DNA of 11,025 nucleotides from positions 1 to 11,025 of the forward strand of contig CAJUMC010000083.1 in the NCBI GenBank assembly GCA_910587085.1, written 5' to 3'. The translations under genes were made by a program, and so were the position numbers. Shown here piece by piece: positions 6,504 through 11,025 of this stretch; positions within the stretch are counted from its first letter, which is position 1; each line of letters starts with the position of its first letter. The DNA is from an uncultured Lachnospiraceae bacterium (GTDB taxonomy: Bacteria; Bacillota; Clostridia; Lachnospirales; Lachnospiraceae). The notes under the pieces were generated by a model. That model searched no databases and was not told the origin of the DNA. It was given only the letters and a program-made list of their open reading frames with translations.

Positions 6504-6962
6504 TCATTCAGGAGACTCCGCGTCGAGCAGTGCCTCCCCCGGGCCGGTCAGCCGTATCCGGCGGAAGTCAAAACCTCTGCTCCAATCCTTCTCTATTGTG
6601 ATCCGCGTCACCTCCGGCGGAAGCAGCTCCGCGATCAGCGATGCCCATTCGATCAGGCATATTCCGTTTCCGTAAAAATAGTCTTCGTATCCGATTTCCT
6701 CCATCTCCTCTGCATCGGAAATCCGGTATACGTCGAAATGACAGAAGGGCAGACGTCCCCCTTCATAGATCTGAACGATTGTAAAAGTAGGGCTGGAAAC
6801 CGGCTCCGAAATACCCAGCCCCCTCGCAAAGCCCTGTGTAAATACCGTTTTCCCCGTTCCGAGCTCGCCGTCCAGGCAGAAGATCATGCCGGCGCCGGCC
6901 TCTCTCCCGAGCCGTTCGCCGAGCCGGAACGTCTCCGCCGCGCTGCTGCTTTCCAGTATCAT
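6504..6962 (-). CDS. tsaE: TsaE, ATPase of the t6A synthesis complex
   Basis: TsaE is the P-loop ATPase that drives turnover of the TsaBD complex in t6A37 synthesis. Residues 32-39 are the Walker A motif GELGTGKT. SSPTFTIV (56-63), HFDVYR (75-80) and LIEWA (103-107) are the other family signatures. It has 152 residues, the usual length. The ATG at 6962 follows AGGAGG at about 6 nt. Only 39 nt separate it from the YcxB-like gene upstream and 33 nt from tsaB downstream, so all are probably on one transcript. No promoter is visible directly in front of it. Confidence 0.96.
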   Translation of the reverse strand: MILESSSAAETFRLGERLGREAGAGMIFCLDGELGTGKTVFTQGFARGLGISEPVSSPTFTIVQIYEGGRLPFCHFDVYRISDAEEMEEIGYEDYFYGNGICLIEWASLIAELLPPEVTRITIEKDWSRGFDFRRIRLTGPGEALLDAESPE

Positions 6963-7001
6963 ACCCGCCTCCTGTTTTTCATTGTCATATCTGCCTCTTC
7001 T

Positions 7002-7508
7002 CTACGCACGGAAGCGGCATTTGCAGAGTTTCGGATTAACATGCTCCTTCACTGCCGTGCGGAATGTGTCCGTCTGGATGCCCAGCTCGTCCTTCGGAAA
7101 AATATATGCCCGTGTAAGAGAGAGGTAAATATAAAAATCCTTTCCTGTTTCGACCACACGACGCAGCTCATCCCACGACACGGTAAGATTCTCTTCCCCC
7201 TGCGAAACGGTGATTCCCCCGTCATTGACTGCGTAATCCAGCGGCTTAGCAAACATTGGTGTCAATTTTACCTGCTTCGCCGCTTTATAATATAGGTACA
7301 GCGGGTTGATCACGGTAAACAGCGCCGCAACGACAGCGAGCGCCGCCTTCGATCCGGCAGTGCTTCCGAACCCGGCAATCAGAAGTACAAGTGCTCCCCC
7401 GCTGATCATCAGATTGATAATGCCGGCCATACCAGCATAGCCGTGATGCATTAAAAAGCGGTACATCGTTTTCACCTTCATCGTCACACTGAATCTGATC
7501 TCTTCCAT
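7002..7508 (-). CDS. YcxB-like membrane protein
   Basis: A 168-residue protein with an N-terminal beta-like segment (MEEIRFSVTMKVKTMYRF), two hydrophobic helices at about 27-47 and 53-73, and a soluble C-terminal domain. That domain contains ITVSQGEENLTVSWDELRRV, YIYLSLTRAYIFPKDEL and a final charged tail. This order (two membrane helices, then a PH-like strand-rich domain with a W-x-E-L motif) matches the YcxB family, whose role is unknown. ATG 7508 has GGAGG at 9 nt; an upstream in-frame ATG at 7559 has only a weak site. It is the first gene after the promoter at 7656-7683 and leads into tsaE. The assignment is from motif memory. Confidence 0.8.
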   Translation of the reverse strand: MEEIRFSVTMKVKTMYRFLMHHGYAGMAGIINLMISGGALVLLIAGFGSTAGSKAALAVVAALFTVINPLYLYYKAAKQVKLTPMFAKPLDYAVNDGGITVSQGEENLTVSWDELRRVVETGKDFYIYLSLTRAYIFPKDELGIQTDTFRTAVKEHVNPKLCKCRFRA

Positions 7509-7613
7509 AAAAACCTGCCTCCAACCTTGTATATGCTTGTTTTTCCGCCCTGCCCTCATTTTTTCTTTGTCCCCGCCGAATCGTCAGCCGGACTCTTCGG
7601 GAATTCCGAACGC

Positions 7614-7654
7614 AAAAAAACAGGACTGCGCACGCAGCTGCCGTACGCCAGTCC
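7614..7654 (-). terminator. Strong intrinsic terminator, overlapped by the ycxB-tsaEB promoter
   Basis: On the minus strand GGACTG (7654-7649), a bulged G, CGTACG, a 7-nt loop, CGTGCG and CAGTCC (7628-7623) form a 12-bp stem with one wobble. It is followed by TG and T7 (7620-7614). It would stop transcripts arriving from sacA. The -10 box at 7661-7656 abuts its 5' arm. Confidence 0.82.
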
Positions 7655-7655
7655 C

Positions 7656-7683
7656 ATTATAGCAGATTTAAAAAAAATTACAA
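7656..7683 (-). promoter_or_regulatory. Strong extended -10 promoter for ycxB-like, tsaE, tsaB, rimI
   Basis: On the minus strand TTGTAA (7683-7678), a 16-bp spacer and perfect TATAAT (7661-7656) with the extended TGC motif (7664-7662). The expected start, about 7 nt on, falls near 7649, inside the 5' arm of the terminator hairpin. Transcripts starting here would lack most of the outer stem. Confidence 0.75.
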
Positions 7684-7781
7684 CCATCCGCCGCGGCCGG
7701 GTTCAATGATATTCATCGCGCCCGCCTTTTCCGAAGCGTTTCCACTCCTCTGTCAGAATTCGGTTTTACGGGAAATTAGTG

Positions 7782-7874
7782 CTTTCATTGCCCGAAACTT
7801 TCATTATCCAAAACTTTCATTGTCCGAAATTTTCATTATCCGAAACTTTCATTGTCCGAAATTTTCATTATACC
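7782..7874. repeat. 16-bp tandem repeat array, five full units plus a partial sixth
   Basis: Units start at 7782, 7798, 7814, 7830, 7846 and 7862. The plus-strand consensus is YTTTCATTRTCCGAAA. Odd units carry ATTGTCC or ATTGCCC and even units ATTATCC, giving a 32-bp super-period. On the minus strand each unit reads TTTCGGAYAATGAAA, with TTTC and GAAA as inverted half-sites; the next unit follows after one base. Even units contain GATAAT or TATAAT, which resemble -10 boxes. The unit length is not a multiple of three, so this is not coding, and no spacers differ as in CRISPR. It lies in the gene-free stretch 7509-7997 between sacA and the ycxB-like operon. Confidence 0.9.
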
Positions 7875-7997
7875 GCAGCGGCTTATGCCGAATGAACTCA
7901 AAGCTTCACTTCTTGCACCGCTTTTTGTGTTCCTGATTCCTGTTTCCTATGCTCCCCGCTTTCCGCTGCTGCCAGCCGCTTCTTTCTTTAAAAATTT

Positions 7998-9482
7998 CTA
8001 AAACAGATCGTACTTAATTACATCCATGACTGCTTCCCCATCAGCAATGAAGGAAAAGCCTTTTGCTGAGAGATCCGTCATAATCACAGCGGTCATCACC
8101 TGCTCGCCGTCACCGATAAATACCTCAGCGCTGAAGCGATCCAGAATCAGCCTCAGCTTAAGCTCTCCGTTCCCCGCAGAAACAAGGCTGCTCCGCTGGT
8201 GAACATAAGCTCTGCGGGAACCGGAATAGGTGCGGTCTATTTTTAATACGGACTCATGCGGACGATAGCTCAGCGTCGTGCGGTACGTATTATCCTGCGC
8301 AAAGCAGACGGAAAATTTCCTGTACGGATTTTCCGCCTCCTTCGCCCGTACCGTTAATTCCAGCTCCAGAACTCTTCCCTCTATACCGTTTAAAACCAGC
8401 TCCCCGCTTACGAAAATTCCATGATATTCCACCTTGTTGCTGCGGCAGGCCAGAAGTTCTCTGACCGGCTGCTGGTACAATCTCCCGTTTTTTACAGAAA
8501 GCTCGCGCGGCAGGGTCATCTGCCCGAACCATTTCTTCCCGTCCGTTCCATTCTGGTCGCAGGTCTCCCAGTTCTGCATCCATGCAATCATGATCCTGCG
8601 CCCGTCCGGGGCCAGCATTGTCTGGGGAGCGTAAAAGTCAATGCCGCCGTCCACCGCCTGATGCTTCTCCCACCGGAACTTCTTTTCTGCTTTGTCATAT
8701 TCGCCGACCAGGCACAGCGTGCCGTTCCCGTTATGATACTCCAGTCCCTCCGGCAGCATATCCTGCGGGCTGCAGAGCAATATATGCTTTCCGTCCAGAG
8801 CAAAAAAATCAGGGCACTCCCACATTCTTCCAAATCTTCCGTCATTCTCCACCAGCACGCTTTCAAATTTCCACGAAAAACCGTCCGGACTGCCAAAAAG
8901 CAGAATAGCGCCGAGTCCCGGCTGTCCGCTTCTGCGCGCCCCCGCCACGCAATGGAAGCTGCCGTCCTCCTCCTGCCAGATTTTCGGGTCGCGGAAATCG
9001 CTGCGGCTCATTCCCTCCGGCAGAGCCGACGTGTCAATAATGGGATTTTTTTCATATTTCCGGTAATTTCTTCCATCTCCCACAGCAATACACTGCGCCT
9101 GAATCGTCTCTCCGCGTTCCTCCTCCCTGCGGACACCGGTATACATTAAAAGCTGTCTTCCGTCTGCAAGCGGCAGCGCGCTGCCGGAAAAACATCCTTC
9201 CGCATCGTACGCCTCATCCGGAGCCAGTGCTGCAGGAAGATAGTTCCAGCGCAGCAGATCCCGGCTCACCGCATGTCCCCAGTGCATCGTGTCCCACACC
9301 GTATCGTAGGGGTTGCTCTGATAAAACAAATGATATTCACCCTGATAAAAAGAAAAACCGTTGGGATCGTTCATCCAGCCCACACAGGGCGACAAATGAA
9401 ATTTCGGCCTGGACTCGTCCCCGATTTTTTTGCCGGCCTTCTTCTCGTAATCTCTGGCAAACAACAATTTCTGGTTAATCAC
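7998..9482 (-). CDS. sacA: GH32 sucrose-6-phosphate hydrolase / beta-fructofuranosidase
   Basis: A glycoside hydrolase family 32 enzyme of 494 residues that would cleave sucrose-6-phosphate, sucrose or short fructans at the fructosyl bond. The catalytic triad is clear: WMNDPNG (36-42, nucleophile D39), FRDPK (163-167, transition-state stabiliser D165) and WECPD (221-225, acid/base E222). The five-bladed propeller fills roughly 25-325, and the C-terminal beta-sandwich follows. No signal peptide is present, so the enzyme is cytosolic and fits a substrate imported by a PTS or ABC system, neither of which is in this window. The start is GTG at 9482, supported by GGGAGG at 6-7 nt; no other start precedes the catalytic motif. 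It lies 156 nt after ribU with no clear promoter between. Exact substrate is not determinable; scrB is a synonym. Confidence 0.94.
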   Translation of the reverse strand: MINQKLLFARDYEKKAGKKIGDESRPKFHLSPCVGWMNDPNGFSFYQGEYHLFYQSNPYDTVWDTMHWGHAVSRDLLRWNYLPAALAPDEAYDAEGCFSGSALPLADGRQLLMYTGVRREEERGETIQAQCIAVGDGRNYRKYEKNPIIDTSALPEGMSRSDFRDPKIWQEEDGSFHCVAGARRSGQPGLGAILLFGSPDGFSWKFESVLVENDGRFGRMWECPDFFALDGKHILLCSPQDMLPEGLEYHNGNGTLCLVGEYDKAEKKFRWEKHQAVDGGIDFYAPQTMLAPDGRRIMIAWMQNWETCDQNGTDGKKWFGQMTLPRELSVKNGRLYQQPVRELLACRSNKVEYHGIFVSGELVLNGIEGRVLELELTVRAKEAENPYRKFSVCFAQDNTYRTTLSYRPHESVLKIDRTYSGSRRAYVHQRSSLVSAGNGELKLRLILDRFSAEVFIGDGEQVMTAVIMTDLSAKGFSFIADGEAVMDVIKYDLF

Positions 9483-9497
9483 AAATATCCTCCCATA

Positions 9498-9526
9498 TTA
9501 AGTTCCGCATACTCCCTCCCCGCGCC
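9498..9526 (-). repeat. 29-bp direct repeat, copy 2 (next to sacA start)
   Basis: This is identical to 9602-9630. On the minus strand it contains GGGGAGGGAGTATGCGGAAC, a purine-rich Shine-Dalgarno-like run followed by ATG at 9510. That ATG would open an 11-residue frame (MRNLIWEDICD) ending at 9475, out of frame with and overlapping the GTG start of sacA at 9482. Confidence 0.85.
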
Positions 9527-9561
9527 ATTGACCAGGAAAGGATTTTCCGTCCGCTAAACTC

Positions 9562-9579
9562 CCGGAAACTCCTTTCCGG
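9562..9579 (-). repeat. Perfect 7-bp hairpin between the two direct repeats
   Basis: CCGGAAA and TTTCCGG enclose a 4-nt loop GGAG on the minus strand. The 3' side reads GAGTTTAG and lacks a T-tract, so it is not a standard terminator. It might act as an RNA stem in the ribU-sacA spacer. Confidence 0.4.
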
Positions 9580-9601
9580 CGCTGTCCGGTCCTATGCTGT
9601 T

Positions 9602-9630
9602 TTAAGTTCCGCATACTCCCTCCCCGCGCC
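9602..9630 (-). repeat. 29-bp direct repeat, copy 1 (after ribU)
   Basis: A perfect copy of 9498-9526, beginning 9 nt after the ribU stop codon. Its ATG at 9614 opens a 38-codon frame whose TAA (9500-9498) lies in the second copy. The peptide is basic and has no recognised motif. The copies are 104 bp apart start to start. Confidence 0.85.
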
Positions 9631-9638
9631 GCAGCATT

Positions 9639-10427
9639 TTATCCCTGCCGGCTGTCTGCGTCGCTCTTCAGCAGCCGGCTGATCCTTTTGTAAATCAGCA
9701 TCGTGATTGTGCCGACCGCCCCGCATTTAATCAGGTTAAACGGCGTGACGGCGAACACGACAAAGCTGAACATTCCGGAAATCATTCCGTTTTTTTCCGT
9801 TCCCATTGCCACCAGGGAGCTGATATCCATGTGAAATGCTTTAGCGTAGGCCGGGAGCAGCACAAATGCATTCAAAAGGCAGCCCGCAGCGATACAAACT
9901 GCGGTACCGAGCACTATGCCGATCAGGGCATTTCTTTTTGACTTTCGTGCAAAATAGAGGATTGCCGCCGGCACAACAAATGCACAGCCGATCAGAAAAT
10001 TTGCGAATTCCCCGACAAATGCGGTTGTGGTACCGCCGATCAGCACGTTCAGCACAATTTTGATAAATTCAATCACAACTCCTGCCACCGGTCCCAGCGT
10101 AAACGCGCCGATCAGCACCGGCAGCTCGCTCAGATCGATTTTATAGAAAGTCGGAAGAAAGCCGAGCGGCATCGAGAACATGTTGAGCACAAATGCAACC
10201 GCGGAAAGAAGCGCGATCAGTGTCATCCGATGCACCTTCAGCTTTTCGTTCCTGCGCGGTATCCCCCTTTTCTTTGCGAAATAGGCTTCTGCACCGAACG
10301 CAGCCGCAAGAATCAGCGCTACGATCGCTATGCTGAGCAGAAGGAAACCGACATTGTCCTTTGCTGTGTCCAGCAGTTTGCCGAGCACCTTGCCCGGCGC
10401 CTGAAAGAAATCTTTGATTTTATCCAT
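9639..10427 (-). CDS. ribU: RibU-type riboflavin ECF transporter S component
   Basis: An integral membrane substrate-binding subunit of an energy-coupling-factor transporter. It imports riboflavin together with the shared EcfA/EcfA'/EcfT module, which is not in this window. Of 262 residues, about 69-250 form the usual hydrophobic core with segments near 69-90, 103-130, 140-160, 168-192 and 222-248. The conserved stretch YKIDLSELPVLIGAFTLGP (95-113) matches RibU. Ordinary RibU proteins have about 190-200 residues; here an N-terminal extension of about 65 residues carries an additional membrane helix (26-47) and a Lys/Arg-rich loop. The start at 10427 follows AAGGAGAGGTT; in-frame extension to 10457 is less likely. 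The FMN riboswitch upstream independently supports riboflavin as the substrate. Confidence 0.93.
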   Translation of the reverse strand: MDKIKDFFQAPGKVLGKLLDTAKDNVGFLLLSIAIVALILAAAFGAEAYFAKKRGIPRRNEKLKVHRMTLIALLSAVAFVLNMFSMPLGFLPTFYKIDLSELPVLIGAFTLGPVAGVVIEFIKIVLNVLIGGTTTAFVGEFANFLIGCAFVVPAAILYFARKSKRNALIGIVLGTAVCIAAGCLLNAFVLLPAYAKAFHMDISSLVAMGTEKNGMISGMFSFVVFAVTPFNLIKCGAVGTITMLIYKRISRLLKSDADSRQG

Positions 10428-10455
10428 AACCTCTCCTTTTACAGGATCTTCCGGC

Positions 10456-10486
10456 ATTCCGGAATTTTTCCTGAGCTTTCCGGAAT
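10456..10486 (-). repeat. Hairpin of two TTCCGGAA palindromes before ribU
   Basis: TTCCGGAA occurs at 10478-10485 and 10457-10464, 21 bp apart. On the minus-strand RNA the copies can pair as ATTCCGGAA with TTCCGGAAT, giving a 9-bp stem with a 13-nt loop. It lies after the riboswitch terminator and before the ribU ribosome binding site. It might be a protein-binding site, an RNA fold, or part of riboswitch control. Confidence 0.45.
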
Positions 10487-10504
10487 TTCATATTTGCACT
10501 CTGT

Positions 10505-10537
10505 AAATAAAAATTCCCCGGAAAAGCTCCAGGGAAT
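10505..10537 (-). terminator. FMN riboswitch expression-platform terminator
   Basis: On the minus strand ATTCCCTGG (10537-10529) pairs with CCGGGGAAT (10521-10513) around loop AGCTTTT, followed by TTTTATTT (10512-10505). When the upstream aptamer binds FMN this stem would end transcription before ribU. CAGGGGG at 10589-10583 could pair with TTCCCTG of the 5' arm as an antiterminator, which is an inference. Confidence 0.82.
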
Positions 10538-10601
10538 GAAAAGCATCTTCACAAAACAGGTCGTACGCCAAAATACAACACACCCCCTGCTGCTCCGAAA
10601 A

Positions 10602-10736
10602 ATTCTTCTCTCATCCAGACTGTACTGTCGGTTTTGGAATCTCACCAAATCCTGATTTGAACCTCTGCCAAATCCTGCGCAAAGCGCTCGCGGACTTTAC
10701 CGCCGATCGGGAATTTCACCCTGCCCTGAAGAATCC
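10602..10736 (-). ncRNA. FMN riboswitch (RFN element) controlling ribU
   Basis: The minus strand carries the highly conserved RFN core. The sequence opens with TCTTCAGGGCAGGGTGAAAT (10732-10713), continues with TCCCGATCGGCGGTAAAGTC and CGCGAGC, and later has TTTGGTGAGATTCC, ACCGACAGTACAGTCTGGAT and GAGAGAAGA. The P1 stem is formed by ATTCTTC (10734-10728) and GAAGAAT (10608-10602). The aptamer binds flavin mononucleotide and typically turns off riboflavin synthesis or uptake genes when FMN is plentiful. It starts about 11 nt after the predicted transcript start and is followed by the terminator at 10505-10537 and then ribU. Confidence 0.96.
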
Positions 10737-10753
10737 GTATTTATTTTTTTGAC

Positions 10754-10782
10754 ATTATAGCATTGCGCAAGAAATAAATCAA
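10754..10782 (-). promoter_or_regulatory. SigA promoter of the FMN riboswitch-ribU transcript
   Basis: On the minus strand TTGATT (10782-10777), a 17-bp spacer and perfect TATAAT (10759-10754) preceded by TGC, an extended -10. Start is predicted near 10747, just before the riboswitch. Confidence 0.85.
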
Positions 10783-10811
10783 GTGATTTCCGGTATTTTT
10801 TCGACCTGTTT

Positions 10812-10832
10812 CTGCACAGTGCAAATGTGCAG
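10812..10832 (-). repeat. Inverted repeat after the dehydrogenase gene
   Basis: The arms CTGCACA and TGTGCAG enclose a 7-nt loop. Neither strand has a T-tract after it, so it is not a standard intrinsic terminator. It lies 25 nt after the SDR stop and 30 nt before the ribU -35 box and could be an operator or a degenerate terminator. Confidence 0.35.
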
Positions 10833-10857
10833 ACAAAAGCGGCACCGGAAAAAACAT

Positions 10858-11025
10858 CTATGCACCAACAATTGTCCCGCCGTTTGGATGGAGCACCTGA
10901 CCTGTCATATAGCAGGACTCATCCGACGCAAGAAATACATAGCAGGGAGAAACTTCACAGGGCTGACCGGCTCGGGAGTTTGACAGTTGACTATCAAGAA
11001 AAATGCCTACAGCCATTGATTTTCC
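10858..11025 (-). CDS. Short-chain dehydrogenase/reductase, C-terminal fragment (partial)
   Basis: The open frame enters from the right edge and ends with TAG at 10860-10858, giving 55 residues. The end RAGQPCEVSPCYVFLASDES followed by CYMTGQVLHPNGGTIVGA is the classic C terminus of an NAD(P)-dependent classical SDR: the R-A/P-G-Q-P-E turn, the FLASD helix, and the TGQ-x-NGG strand. The catalytic Ser-Tyr-Lys residues and Rossmann fold would lie outside the window. The 18 residues before RAGQP (GKSMAVGIFLDSQLSNS) do not resemble the usual substrate-loop sequence of this family, so the gene may be a truncated or rearranged remnant. Specific substrate cannot be inferred. Confidence 0.75.
   Translation of the reverse strand, partial: GKSMAVGIFLDSQLSNSRAGQPCEVSPCYVFLASDESCYMTGQVLHPNGGTIVGA

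Noticed and set aside
6366..7295. Plus-strand open frame of 309 codons
   Set aside because: It overlaps tsaB, tsaE and the YcxB-like gene in antisense and has no ribosome binding site or family motif.
7782..7874. CRISPR array
   Set aside because: Units abut with at most one base between, no unique spacers occur, and no cas genes are in the window.
7706..7936. Plus-strand frame of 76 codons over the tandem array
   Set aside because: The repeat unit of 16 bp shifts frame each copy, so the frame stays open only by chance. No ribosome binding site is present.

Overview
The window looks like chromosomal DNA of a moderately GC-rich Clostridia, most likely a Lachnospiraceae-type gut Firmicute. The reasons are strong purine-rich ribosome binding sites, near-consensus SigA promoters, an FMN riboswitch ahead of a RibU-type ECF transporter, small conserved proteins of a kind typical of this family (a DUF6715-like protein and a double-CxxC protein), and an rRNA-leader-like sequence at the left edge. 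This is inference from sequence character and gene content; no database search was run. Every convincing gene lies on the minus strand, so transcription runs from high to low coordinates.

Layout in transcription order. (1) 11025-10858: the C-terminal end of a short-chain dehydrogenase, cut by the window edge. (2) 10782-9639: promoter, FMN riboswitch with terminator, and ribU (riboflavin uptake), followed by scrB/sacA (GH32 sucrose-6-phosphate hydrolase type, 9482-7998). The two genes are separated by an odd 29-bp direct repeat. (3) 7997-7509: a gene-free stretch with a 16-bp tandem repeat array and a terminator hairpin overlapped by a strong promoter. (4) 7508-5163: a YcxB-like membrane protein, tsaE, tsaB and rimI in close tandem, then after a 259-bp gap a small double-CxxC protein (4903-4673) whose stop codon sits inside a terminator. 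(5) 4645-614: promoter, rnz, a DUF6715-like membrane protein, tsaD, and an ispD gene carrying an extra C-terminal domain. (6) 550-257: promoter and two tRNA-Ser genes (UGA, then GGA). (7) 140-1: a near-perfect promoter and an rRNA leader-like sequence, implying that an rRNA operon starts just outside the window.

Functionally the centre is a tRNA-maturation neighbourhood. TsaB, TsaD and TsaE make up most of the bacterial t6A37 machinery (TsaC is not here), RNase Z trims tRNA 3' ends, RimI is an N-acetyltransferase habitually linked to tsaB, and two tRNA genes plus a presumed rRNA operon follow. The flanking genes serve isoprenoid synthesis (IspD), riboflavin import (RibU) and sucrose use (GH32).

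The most unusual items are the IspD fusion to a YHGS-motif C-terminal domain, the promoter that appears to start inside a terminator stem at about 7650, the tandem array at 7782-7874, and the duplicated SD-ATG segment before sacA.
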